NCBI GenBank assembly: GCA_946480055.1
Contig: CAMLID010000023.1
Span: 1 to 45,700, forward strand
Direction of reading: 5' to 3'
Source: an uncultured Lysobacter sp.
Lineage (GTDB): Bacteria; Pseudomonadota; Gammaproteobacteria; Xanthomonadales; Xanthomonadaceae
DNA length: 45,700 bases
Shown: in pieces, positions 1 to 7,959 of the stretch
Layout: each line of letters opens with the position of its first letter
How positions within the stretch are numbered: the stretch's first letter is position 1
The notes under the pieces: model-generated
Told to the model about the DNA's origin: nothing
Databases searched by the model: none
The model's input: only the letters and a program-made list of their open reading frames with translations
Translations under genes and position numbers: made by a program

Positions 1-66
1 AACGGCAACGGCAACGGCAACGGCAACGGCCGAGGGCGAGGGCGAGGGCGAGGGCAAGGGCGAGGG
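1..66. repeat. Hexanucleotide tandem repeats at the window edge
   Basis: The first 30 bases are five perfect copies of AACGGC. They pass directly into a second array built on CGAGGG, with about four near-perfect copies plus degenerate ones to about position 66. Read on the plus strand the array would encode Asn-Gly and Arg-Gly dipeptides. Read on the minus strand it would encode Pro-Arg and Pro-Leu dipeptides. It could therefore be a simple intergenic repeat or the end of a low-complexity coding region lying mostly outside the window. I see no gene in 67-208. Confidence 0.8.
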
Positions 67-208
67 GCACCAAGCTGGAGCATCGGCTCAGGCCAATGCG
101 CTCCGCCGAGGGGAGCGGCACGGAGCGGCCTGCCTCGCGCCTCGACTCCCCTTAACCCCTCCAATCGCGCCTTCCCGATCCTCCTCCCAACCGTTCGTCG
201 GCTCGCTC

Positions 209-237
209 TTGTCAACTAATTAATCGTTGAATTAAAT
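209..237 (+). promoter_or_regulatory. Candidate promoter and operator of the TetR-efflux operon
   Basis: TTGTCA (209-214) and TTAAAT (232-237) are separated by 17 bases, good sigma-70 spacing. The spacer is AT-rich in otherwise GC-rich DNA. It holds two inverted repeats: TCAAC (212-216) with GTTGA (226-230), and TTAAT (220-224) with ATTAA (231-235). Palindromes between the -35 and -10 boxes are typical TetR-family operators, so autoregulation is the likely reading. Transcription would begin near 244, at or next to the ATG at 245, implying a leaderless or nearly leaderless mRNA. Confidence 0.5.
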
Positions 238-244
238 AAGCCGC

Positions 245-922
245 ATGGCTACCGACAAGACCACCACCCGCCGCCCCCGCAGAACCGTTCCCGCCGGGCG
301 CGCCCCCGGCCGCCCGGTCGCGGACGGCCCCGATCTGCGCTCGCGGCTGCTCGACGCGGCGATCGTCTGTTACACCCGCCAAGGCATCGCCGCCACTGCG
401 TTGCGCAGCATCGCGGTCGAGGCCGGGGTCAATCCGGCGTTGCTGCATTACTACTTCGGCGACAAGGAGCAACTGCAGCAGGCAGTGATCCAGGAGCGGG
501 TAATGCCGGCGATCGCGACCCTGCGCAGCCATCTGGTCGCGGCCGGCGACGACGTCGCCAAACTGATCGCGGGCTTCGTGCGCGGGGTCGGCGAGACCGT
601 CGCCCAGCATCCGTGGTTTCCGTCGCTGTGGGTGCGTGAGGTGCTGTGCGAGGGCGGGGCGCTGCGCGATCTGCTGGTCGACCAGATCGGCCCGCAGCTG
701 CCGCAGATGCTGGCGCAGAAGTTCGCGCAGGCGCAGCGCGAGGGTCAGCTCAACGCCGATCTCGATCCGCGTTTCCTGGTGGTGTCCCTGGTCGGTCTGA
801 CTCTGTTCCCGATCGCAGGCGCACCGGTCTGGCAGCGCGTGTTCGGGATCGAGACCTTCGACACCGTCGCGTTGCGCGAACACACCATCGCCTTGCTCGA
901 CCGCGGCCTGGGCTGCGGTTGA
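245..922 (+). CDS. TetR/AcrR-family regulator of the adjacent efflux operon
   Basis: A 225-residue transcriptional regulator. An N-terminal Arg/Pro-rich tail (residues 1-30) leads into a TetR helix-turn-helix (about 33-80), ending in the characteristic HYYFGDKEQL segment of the recognition helix and helix 4. The rest is an all-helical ligand-binding domain like those of CecR/YbiH-type proteins, whose E. coli member sits beside the ybhGFSR genes. Here too the gene is followed within 45 bases by an HlyD adaptor and ABC exporter on the same strand, so it probably represses the whole operon until an exported toxic compound binds. The ligand is unknown. The start at 245 has no clear ribosome binding site, consistent with a promoter that would start transcription almost at the ATG. 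Confidence 0.9.
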   Translation: MATDKTTTRRPRRTVPAGRAPGRPVADGPDLRSRLLDAAIVCYTRQGIAATALRSIAVEAGVNPALLHYYFGDKEQLQQAVIQERVMPAIATLRSHLVAAGDDVAKLIAGFVRGVGETVAQHPWFPSLWVREVLCEGGALRDLLVDQIGPQLPQMLAQKFAQAQREGQLNADLDPRFLVVSLVGLTLFPIAGAPVWQRVFGIETFDTVALREHTIALLDRGLGCG

Positions 923-964
923 GGTCTTACCGCCATGAACGTTCATATCTACCGGAGCAATCCG

Positions 965-1990
965 ATGAAACCGAAATCCCGCTGGGGCGCGCCGCTCAGG
1001 ATCGTGCCGCCCAAGATCGTGCCGTTGCTGCTGGCGCTCGCGCTGTCCGCCTGCGGCGACGATCGCCCGCAGGCGCTGGGCACGCTGGAATGGGACCGCA
1101 TCACCTTGCCGGCGCCGGCGGCGGAACGGGTCGTGCGCATCGACGTGCGTGAAGGCCAGCGCGTCGTGGCCGGCGCGCCGCTGCTGCAGTTGGAGCTCAG
1201 CCGTACCCAATCGCAGCTCAACGCCTTGCAGGCGCAGGCGCGCCAGGCCGGCGACTCCCTGGCCGAACTGCAGGCCGGGCCGCGCAGCGAAGCGATCGCG
1301 CAGGCACGGGCCAATCTGAGTGCGACGCAGGCGCAGGCCGCAGACGCTCGCGCTTATTACATGCGCTTGCAGCCGCTGGGCCGGCAGAAGCTGGTCGCCG
1401 CTTCCGACGTCGACCGCGCCCGCGCCGCCGCCGGCAATGCCGAAGCGCAGGTGCGCGCGGCGCAGGCGGCGTTGCTGGAACTCGAGCACGGCACCCGCAG
1501 CGAACGACTCGCGCAGGGCGAGTCCGCGCTCGCCGCCGCGCAGGCGCAGGCCGCCGCGCAGGCGGTGACGTTGCAGAAACTGGACGTGGTCGCGCCGCGC
1601 GCCGGCGTGGTCGACAGTCTGCCGTACAAGCTCGGCGACCAGGCGCCGGTGGGTGCGCCGCTGGCGGTGATGCTGGTCGGCGCCGCGCCCTACGCACGCG
1701 TCTACGTGCCCGAGCCGATCCGCGCCAAGGTCCGCATCGGTCAAGCGGCGCGCGTCTACATCGGCGGCCGCGAGCAGGCCCTGAGCGGACGCGTGCGCGC
1801 GATCCGCAGCGATCCGAACTTCACTCCTTACTACGCCCTGATCGGCGAAGACGCCGCGCGCCTGAGCTACCTGGCCGAGGTCGAGCTGACCGGCCGCGAT
1901 GCCGCGCAATTGCCGGCCGGCCTGCCGGTGCGGGTCGAATTCGACGAGAACAAACCGAGCGAGAACAAACCCAACGAGAGCAGGCCATGA
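965..1990 (+). CDS. HlyD-family periplasmic adaptor lipoprotein of an ABC exporter
   Basis: A 341-residue membrane fusion protein that would link the inner-membrane ABC pump to an outer-membrane channel. I chose the ATG at 965, which has GGAG at 954-957 and gives a lipoprotein signal peptide with lipobox LSAC. An in-frame ATG at 935 adds ten residues and is the alternative. After the signal come a lipoyl/barrel-sandwich segment with RVVRIDVREGQRV, and a long Ala/Gln-rich alpha-helical hairpin with coiled-coil character in the middle third. The second lipoyl half contains VVAPRAGVVDSLPYKLGD, and beta-barrel segments follow. It resembles YbhG. The stop overlaps the ATPase start by four bases (ATGA at 1987-1990), so translation is probably coupled. 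Confidence 0.9.
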   Translation: MKPKSRWGAPLRIVPPKIVPLLLALALSACGDDRPQALGTLEWDRITLPAPAAERVVRIDVREGQRVVAGAPLLQLELSRTQSQLNALQAQARQAGDSLAELQAGPRSEAIAQARANLSATQAQAADARAYYMRLQPLGRQKLVAASDVDRARAAAGNAEAQVRAAQAALLELEHGTRSERLAQGESALAAAQAQAAAQAVTLQKLDVVAPRAGVVDSLPYKLGDQAPVGAPLAVMLVGAAPYARVYVPEPIRAKVRIGQAARVYIGGREQALSGRVRAIRSDPNFTPYYALIGEDAARLSYLAEVELTGRDAAQLPAGLPVRVEFDENKPSENKPNESRP

Positions 1991-2976
1991 ACGCCGCCGC
2001 CGATTCCACGCTCGCGCGCGGTGCCGGCGCTGACGAACCGGCCATCCGCGCCCGCGGCCTGACCAAGAAGTTCGGCGCGCTGACCGCGGTCGACAAAGTC
2101 GATCTGACCGTGCCGCGCGCGCACGTCTACGGCTTCCTGGGCCCGAACGGCTCGGGCAAGTCGACCACCATCCGCATGCTGTGCGGCCTGCTCACGCCCA
2201 CCGCCGGCGACATCGAGGTGCTGGGGCTGCGCATTCCGGAACAGGCCGAGGCGCTGCGCAAGCGCATCGGCTACATGACCCAGAAGTTCTCGCTGTTCGA
2301 GGATCTCACCGTGCGCGAGAACCTGGAGTTCCTGGCCGCGGTGCAGGACATCCCGCGCAGCGAAGCGCGCCGTCGCATCGACGAGCTGGTCGAGCAATAC
2401 CATTTCCAGGACCGACAGAAGCAGTTGGCCGGAACCATGAGCGGCGGCCAGAAGCAGCGTCTGGCCCTGGCCGGCGCGGTGATCCAGAAGCCCGAACTGC
2501 TGTTCCTGGACGAACCCACCAGTGCGGTCGATCCGGAGTCGCGCCGCGACTTCTGGGAGAAGTTGTTCGACCTCGCCGACGCCGGCACCACCCTGCTGGT
2601 GTCCACCCACTACATGGACGAAGCCGAGCGCTGCCACCGCATCGCGATCCTCGACCGCGGCGTGCTGGTGGCCGACGGCACCCCGCAGGAACTCACCGGC
2701 GAACTGGCCGGGCGCACGGTGGAAGTGCTGGCACCGCAGCCGCGTCGCGCGCAGAAGGCGCTGGTCGCGGTGCCCGGAGTGCTCAGCGTCGCCCAGATCG
2801 GCAACAGCCTGCGCGTGCTCACCGATCGCGACGGCGACACCGCCGCGCGTCTGCGTGGCGTGCTGGCTCAGGCCGGCATCGAGGCCCAGGTCGAACCTTC
2901 GCAACCCAATCTCGAGGACGTGTTCGTGTCGGCCACTCAAGGCCGCGACGACCCGCCCGCGGAGCGTGCCGCATGA
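1987..2976 (+). CDS. ABC transporter ATP-binding protein (YbhF/CcmA type)
   Basis: A 329-residue nucleotide-binding subunit with a single ABC domain. Visible motifs are Walker A GPNGSGKS (about residues 53-60), the Q-loop segment YMTQKFSLFEDLTV, signature MSGGQKQR, Walker B LLFLDEPTSAVDPESRR and the H-loop STHYMDEAERC. The C-terminal extension of about 80 residues is the kind found in drug and polysaccharide exporters. E. coli YbhF carries two such domains in one chain; this protein has one and would act as a homodimer. It overlaps its neighbours by four bases at each end, so adaptor, ATPase and permease form one translationally coupled unit. Confidence 0.93.
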   Translation: MNAAADSTLARGAGADEPAIRARGLTKKFGALTAVDKVDLTVPRAHVYGFLGPNGSGKSTTIRMLCGLLTPTAGDIEVLGLRIPEQAEALRKRIGYMTQKFSLFEDLTVRENLEFLAAVQDIPRSEARRRIDELVEQYHFQDRQKQLAGTMSGGQKQRLALAGAVIQKPELLFLDEPTSAVDPESRRDFWEKLFDLADAGTTLLVSTHYMDEAERCHRIAILDRGVLVADGTPQELTGELAGRTVEVLAPQPRRAQKALVAVPGVLSVAQIGNSLRVLTDRDGDTAARLRGVLAQAGIEAQVEPSQPNLEDVFVSATQGRDDPPAERAA

Positions 2977-4088
2977 ACATGCGCAGACTGTTCGCGATCG
3001 TGTTGAAGGAGCTGCGGCAGATGCGCCGCGACCGCGTCACCCTGGCGATGATCGTCGGGATACCGGTGATGCAGTTGGTGCTGTTCGGCTATGCGATCAA
3101 TCTCAACCTGCGCGGCCTGCAGACCGGCGTCGCCGACCAGGCCAATACCTCGGCCTCGCGCGCCGTGGTCATGGACATGGTCGCTACCGGCGTGATCGAC
3201 CCGACAGTCGCCGCGCGCACGCCTGAGGAACTGATGCAGCGCCTGCGTCGCGGCGAGATCAGCATCGGCGTGGTGATTCCGCCCGACTTCGAGCGCCGCC
3301 GTTACGAGGGCCGCGAGTCGGTGCAGGTGCTCGTGGACGGCAGCGACACCACCGTCCAGGCCGCGGCGGCTCAGCTGGCGCAGCTGCCCTTGAACGCGAC
3401 CCCGACCAGCAACGACCGTCCGCTGCGCGCCGGCCCAGGGCAAGGCGGCGGCCAGATCGCCGTGGTCGCGTTCTACAACCCCGAGCGGCGTTCGGCGGTG
3501 AACATCGTCCCCGGCCTGATCGGCATCATCCTGACCATGACCATGGTGATGTTCACCGCGGTGGCGGTGGTGCGCGAACGCGAGCGCGGCAACATGGAGC
3601 TGCTGATCGCCACGCCGCTGAGCCGCAGCGAGCTGATGGTCGGCAAGGTCCTGCCTTACGCGGGCATCGGCTTCATCCAGACCACCCTGGTGCTGCTGCT
3701 GGGCCTGTGGCTGTTCGACGTGCCGATCCGCGGCAACGTGTTCGAGGTGTACGGCGCCGCGGTCCTGCTGATCGTCGCCAACCTGAGCTTGGGCCTGCTG
3801 ATCTCGACCAAGGCGCAGTCGCAGTTCCAGGCCATGCAGATGGCGTTCTTCGTGTTTCTGCCGTCGATCCTGCTGTCGGGTTTCATGTTCCCGTTCGCGG
3901 GCATGCCCAAGGTCGTGCAGTGGCTGGCCGAGGTGCTGCCGCTGACCCATTTCCTGCGCCTGATCCGCGGGGTGATGCTGCGCGGCGCGAGCTTGTGGGA
4001 GCTGTGGCCCGACGTGCTGGCGCTGCTGGCCTTCATCACGGTGATGATGACCCTGGCGATCCTGCGCTTCCGCAAACGTCTGGACTGA
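2973..4088 (+). CDS. ABC-2 family transporter permease (YbhS/YbhR type)
   Basis: A 371-residue inner-membrane permease. The start is the ATG at 2973, overlapping the ATPase stop (ATGA). The N-terminal basic stretch is followed by a transmembrane helix around residues 22-45. A large periplasmic domain follows (about 45-170), then at least five further hydrophobic segments towards the C-terminus. The conserved RERERGNMELLIATPLSRSELMVGK is the typical ABC-2 cytoplasmic coupling helix region. E. coli has two such permeases (YbhS and YbhR); only one is present here, suggesting a homodimeric exporter. It is the last gene of the operon, with 127 bases to the next gene. Confidence 0.92.
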   Translation: MNMRRLFAIVLKELRQMRRDRVTLAMIVGIPVMQLVLFGYAINLNLRGLQTGVADQANTSASRAVVMDMVATGVIDPTVAARTPEELMQRLRRGEISIGVVIPPDFERRRYEGRESVQVLVDGSDTTVQAAAAQLAQLPLNATPTSNDRPLRAGPGQGGGQIAVVAFYNPERRSAVNIVPGLIGIILTMTMVMFTAVAVVRERERGNMELLIATPLSRSELMVGKVLPYAGIGFIQTTLVLLLGLWLFDVPIRGNVFEVYGAAVLLIVANLSLGLLISTKAQSQFQAMQMAFFVFLPSILLSGFMFPFAGMPKVVQWLAEVLPLTHFLRLIRGVMLRGASLWELWPDVLALLAFITVMMTLAILRFRKRLD

Positions 4089-4215
4089 GATCGCATCCGC
4101 GGCCGCCGGTCAAGCCGCGTCCGTCGCCGGCCGCATCGATTACTGTGCGTGCAATCAAGAATCCGAGTTCGCAGGCGCGCTAGCATCGCTGCCGTCCAGC
4201 GGGCTGGGGAGCGGC

Positions 4216-6015
4216 ATGAAATGGATTGCGCTGCGTGCGGGATGGGCAACCGTCTGGCCGCGTTTGTTGGTACTGCTGTTGGTGCTGGGCCTGGTGTCGG
4301 TGCCCGACCGCTGGTGGCGGGCCTTGTCCACGCCGCCCGCGCCGAAGTCCGTCGCGACGGCGGCTAAGCCGGCGCCGCCGAAGTCCGGCCCGCTGCCGGC
4401 GCAGTTGGTGATCGGCGACGCCGAGGCCGCCAACTTCCTGGCCCAGGCCACGTTCGGTCCGACCTGGGCCGATATCGATCGCGTCCAGCAGCTCGGCTAC
4501 TCGGGTTGGATCGACGAGCAGACGACCTTGCCGCTGTCCTCGCAGCTGCGCTTCCTCAGCGCCGCCAGCGCCGCGACCGGCGGCGACATGCGTCGCGAAT
4601 GGCGCATGGACGCCTGGTTCCTGCACGCCATCGGCGGCCGCGATCCGTTCGATCCGCAATTGATGCACCGCGACCAGTTGCGCCAGCGCGTGGCGTTCGC
4701 GCTCAGCGAGATCTTCGTGCTGTCCGACGCCAACTCGGACCTGCTCGGCAACGCCCCGCACGGGGTCACCGACTACTACGACGCCCTGGCGCGCGGCGCC
4801 TTCGGCAACTTCCGCAAGCTGCTCGAGGACGTGACCCTGCACCCGGCGATGGGCATCTACCTGTCGATGATGCAGAACCAGAAGCCGGACCCGGCGCGCA
4901 ATATCCGCCCCGACGAGAACTACGCGCGCGAAGTGCTACAGCTGTTCAGCGTCGGCCTGGTGCGGCTGAATCCCGATGGCAGCCCGATACTGGAGAACGG
5001 CGGCAAGGTGCCGACCTACGGCCAGGAAACGGTGAAGGGGTTCGCGCACGTATTTACCGGCTGGACCTTCAACGGTTGCGGCGAGTTCGATTGCTACTTC
5101 TACGACTCCGACGCGCCGGCCTGGGTACGGCCGATGCAGAACCACGCCGCCTACCATGCATCGGCGCAGGCCAAGCAATTGCTGGTGTATCCGGGCGTGG
5201 CGCTGCCAGGCGGCGTGCTGCCGGCCGGCGGCGACGGTCCGTCGGATCTGCGTGCCGCGCTGGACAACATCTTCTACCACCCCAACGTCGGGCCGTACAT
5301 CGGCCGACAGCTGATCCAGCGATTGGTGACGAGCAATCCGAGCCCGTCCTACGTCGCGCGCGTGGCGGCGAGTTTCAACAACAACGGTCAGGGCGTACGC
5401 GGCGACATGAAGGCGGTGGTCACTGCCGTGCTGCTGGACCCGGAAGCGCGCGAAGCGGCCTACCGTCCAACCCATTTCGGCAAGGTGCGCGAGCCCTTGC
5501 TGCGCCTGACCCATGTGTGGCGCGCGCTGAAGGCGCGTTCGCAGTCGGGCTTCATGGACGAGTTCTGGACCATCGGCTACGGCATGGGCCAGGCCCCGCT
5601 GTCCTCGCCGTCGGTGTTCAATTTCTTCAGCCCGACCTATTCGCCGATCGGCGAGCCCGCGCAGTTGGGGCTGGCCGCGCCGGAGCTGCAACTGGCGACG
5701 GACTTCATGCTACCGGGCACCGAGGGCTATCTGGGCGCCAAGATCTACGAGGTCTACGTCGGCGCGCCGGACCTGAACGAGCACGAGGTCGCGATCGATC
5801 TGACCGACGAGTTGCCCTATGCCGCGCGTCCGGCCGACCTGATCCAGCGCTACAACACTCTGTTCCTTTCGGGGCAGATGTCGGCGCGGATGCGCAACGT
5901 GCTGCTGCAGCGCTTGAACGGCATGCCGGCCGGCAGCGAAGAAGAGCGCCGCGCGCGGGTCCAGGAAGCGCTGTACATCATCGTCAACTCGCCCGAATAC
6001 GTGGTGCAGAAATGA
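4216..6015 (+). CDS. DUF1800 family secreted or membrane-anchored protein
   Basis: A 599-residue protein of the DUF1800 family. A basic N-terminus and one hydrophobic helix (about residues 13-29) form a signal anchor or signal peptide. A Pro/Ala/Lys-rich linker follows, then the family core starting at EAANFLAQATFGPTWADI. Recognisable conserved segments include LRQRVAFALSEIFV, NYAREVLQLFSVGL, GFAHVFTGWTFNGC and HYH-type metal-like residues in the middle. The C-terminal half has the family's SPSVFNFFSPTYSPIG. Function is not established. DUF1800 genes are almost always paired with DUF1501 genes, as here, with 18 bases between them, so they form an operon and probably act together outside the cytoplasm. 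Confidence 0.9.
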   Translation: MKWIALRAGWATVWPRLLVLLLVLGLVSVPDRWWRALSTPPAPKSVATAAKPAPPKSGPLPAQLVIGDAEAANFLAQATFGPTWADIDRVQQLGYSGWIDEQTTLPLSSQLRFLSAASAATGGDMRREWRMDAWFLHAIGGRDPFDPQLMHRDQLRQRVAFALSEIFVLSDANSDLLGNAPHGVTDYYDALARGAFGNFRKLLEDVTLHPAMGIYLSMMQNQKPDPARNIRPDENYAREVLQLFSVGLVRLNPDGSPILENGGKVPTYGQETVKGFAHVFTGWTFNGCGEFDCYFYDSDAPAWVRPMQNHAAYHASAQAKQLLVYPGVALPGGVLPAGGDGPSDLRAALDNIFYHPNVGPYIGRQLIQRLVTSNPSPSYVARVAASFNNNGQGVRGDMKAVVTAVLLDPEAREAAYRPTHFGKVREPLLRLTHVWRALKARSQSGFMDEFWTIGYGMGQAPLSSPSVFNFFSPTYSPIGEPAQLGLAAPELQLATDFMLPGTEGYLGAKIYEVYVGAPDLNEHEVAIDLTDELPYAARPADLIQRYNTLFLSGQMSARMRNVLLQRLNGMPAGSEEERRARVQEALYIIVNSPEYVVQK

Positions 6016-6033
6016 ATATACGAGGAGACGGTC

Positions 6034-7428
6034 ATGAGGCGTCGTGAGTTCCTGAGCCGCGCCATCCTCGCCGGCCTGGGCGGCGCCGGCCTGTATTCGG
6101 CGCGCGGCAACCTGCGTCTGCTGGAGTCGGCGACCCGCGCCTACGGCCCGAACGCGTTCTCCGACTACAAAGCACTGGTGTGCGTGTTCCTGTTCGGCGG
6201 CAACGACGGCCTGAACATGGTGATACCGCGCAGCAACCTGCATTACCAGCGCTACGCGGCCGCACGCGCGACCCTGGCGGTGCCGCAGGCGCGGCTGCTG
6301 GCGCTGACGCCGCAGGCCGGCGGTGGCGCCTCCGACGGCGCCGACTACGGCCTGCAGGTTTCGACCGGCGGCGACGACACCGTCGGCATGAGCGGTCTGC
6401 AAGGCCTGTTCAACGGCGGGAAGGCCGCGATCCTGGGCAACGTCGGCACCCTGATACGGCCGGTGACCAAGGCACAGTACCAAGGCGGCGGGGCCCAAGT
6501 GCCGCCGCAGCTGTTCTCGCACAACGACCAGCAATCGTACTGGCAGGTCTCGCGCGCCAACGACGGCAGCGGCCTGGGCTGGGGCGGCCGCATCGCCGAC
6601 CTGCTGCACGATGCCAACCCCGGCGCTTTCATTCCGATGAACATCGCCTTGAACTTCGAGAGCATCCTGCATCGCGGCCAGAGCGGCAGCCAGTACGTGA
6701 TCGGCAGCGACGGCCCGCGCAGGTTCAGTTATTTCGAATGGGACGGCGACACCCGTGAGGCGATGCTGGCGCTGATGCAGCAGGGCGCCCAGACGCACGC
6801 GTTCGAACGCAGCTACGCCGACGCGATCCGGCGTGCGCGCGAGAATGCAGAGGCCGTGTACACCGCGCTGGAGACATCGACGCCGCTGACCACCGCATTC
6901 CCCGACAACGACTTGGCGCGGCAACTGAAGATGGTCGCGCGTCTGATCAAAGTGCGCGGGGTGCTGGGATTGAAGCGGCAGGTGTACTTCGTCTCGATGG
7001 GCGGCTTCGACCACCACGACCGCCTGCTGGACGAGCAGCCGGCGCTGTTGTCGGAGCTGTCGCAGGCGATGACCGCGTTCCATCAGTCCACGGTGGAGCT
7101 GGGGGTGGCCAACAACGTCACCGCGTTTACCGCCTCGGACTTCGGGCGCACGCTGTCGTCCAACGGCGACGGCTCCGACCACGGCTGGGGCAGCCATCAT
7201 TTCGCGGTCGGCGGCGCGGTCCGCGGCGGTCGTTTCTTCGGCACCATGCCGACGTTGCAGAACGACGGCCCCGACGACGCCGGCTGGGGCCAGATCATCC
7301 CGACCACCTCGGTCGATCAGTACGCCGCGACCCTGGCACGCTGGTTCGGGGTGGGCGAGGCCGAGCTGGACCTGATCTTCCCGAACCTGCGCAACTTCCC
7401 CACGCGTGACCTGGGCTTCATGGCCTAG
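6034..7428 (+). CDS. DUF1501 family Tat-exported protein
   Basis: A 464-residue protein with a twin-arginine type signal peptide: MRRREFLSRAILAGLGGAG has RRREFL followed by a hydrophobic stretch. The mature part matches DUF1501, a family with an alkaline-phosphatase/sulfatase-like fold. Visible conserved pieces are VFLFGGNDGLNMVIPRS near the N-terminus, MGGFDHHDRL in the middle, and TASDFGRTLSSNGDGSDHGWGSHH towards the C-terminus, carrying candidate metal-binding Asp and His residues. A purine-rich ribosome binding site (GAGGAGA near 6021) precedes the ATG. It is co-transcribed with the upstream DUF1800 gene. The substrate is unknown, and no enzymatic role should be assigned from sequence alone. 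Confidence 0.9.
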   Translation: MRRREFLSRAILAGLGGAGLYSARGNLRLLESATRAYGPNAFSDYKALVCVFLFGGNDGLNMVIPRSNLHYQRYAAARATLAVPQARLLALTPQAGGGASDGADYGLQVSTGGDDTVGMSGLQGLFNGGKAAILGNVGTLIRPVTKAQYQGGGAQVPPQLFSHNDQQSYWQVSRANDGSGLGWGGRIADLLHDANPGAFIPMNIALNFESILHRGQSGSQYVIGSDGPRRFSYFEWDGDTREAMLALMQQGAQTHAFERSYADAIRRARENAEAVYTALETSTPLTTAFPDNDLARQLKMVARLIKVRGVLGLKRQVYFVSMGGFDHHDRLLDEQPALLSELSQAMTAFHQSTVELGVANNVTAFTASDFGRTLSSNGDGSDHGWGSHHFAVGGAVRGGRFFGTMPTLQNDGPDDAGWGQIIPTTSVDQYAATLARWFGVGEAELDLIFPNLRNFPTRDLGFMA

Positions 7429-7443
7429 CGCGGGGCGGGCGCC

Positions 7444-7941
7444 TCACAGCATCCGGTGCATCACGTACACATCGACCAGACCCAGGCTGACGTGGCGGAA
7501 CGCGCCGGGAATCTGGCCTACGATCTGGAAACCGTGCTTGAGCCACAGATGTACGGCCGCCGCATTGGTGCTGACCACGTAGTTGAACTGCATCGCCGCG
7601 AAACCGGCCTGCTGCGCCTGCACCAGCGAGTGCTTGCACATCGCCGCGCCGACGCCCTGGCCCCAACAGCGCTCGGCGACCATATAGCTGGCGTTGGCGA
7701 CATGGTCGCCGCGACCGGCGTAGTTGGGGCCGAGCTTGTAGCAGCCCAGGGTTTCGCCGTCGTCGCCCTCGGCGATGAAGCAGCGGTAGGGCGGGGCCGT
7801 CCACATCTCGCGCGCGTGTTCCAGCGACAGCTCGGCCGGGTAGTTGTAGCTTTCGCCGCGCGCCAGCACTTCGTGGAAGATCGGCCAGATCCGTTCGAAC
7901 TCGTCCGGGCCGATCTCGCGGATGTTGAAGTCGCGGTCCAT
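7444..7941 (-). CDS. GNAT family N-acetyltransferase
   Basis: A 165-residue acetyltransferase. The N-terminal MDRDFNIREIGPDEFERIWPIF is a typical GNAT beta1-alpha1 start. The central strand SYMVAERCWGQGVGAAM holds the acetyl-CoA pyrophosphate-binding Q/RxxGxG/A motif as GQGVGA. The C-terminal NAAAVHLWLKHGFQIVGQIPGAF is the usual motif B with a helix-strand pair. The acceptor cannot be predicted. The gene lies 18 bases downstream of miaB on the same strand and is probably its co-transcribed partner, though I see no functional link. Its 3' end converges on the DUF1501 gene with 15 bases between stops and no room for an obvious terminator. Confidence 0.9.
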   Translation of the reverse strand: MDRDFNIREIGPDEFERIWPIFHEVLARGESYNYPAELSLEHAREMWTAPPYRCFIAEGDDGETLGCYKLGPNYAGRGDHVANASYMVAERCWGQGVGAAMCKHSLVQAQQAGFAAMQFNYVVSTNAAAVHLWLKHGFQIVGQIPGAFRHVSLGLVDVYVMHRML

Positions 7942-7959
7942 GCGTAGCGGCTCTCCAGT

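Noticed and set aside
1..66. CRISPR array
   Set aside because: The repeats are contiguous six-base units without spacers.
2181..2972. N-terminal extension of the ABC permease overlapping the ATPase gene
   Set aside because: It is out of frame with the ATPase and has Arg/Gly-rich shadow composition; the ATG at 2973 gives the normal permease N-terminus and a four-base overlap.
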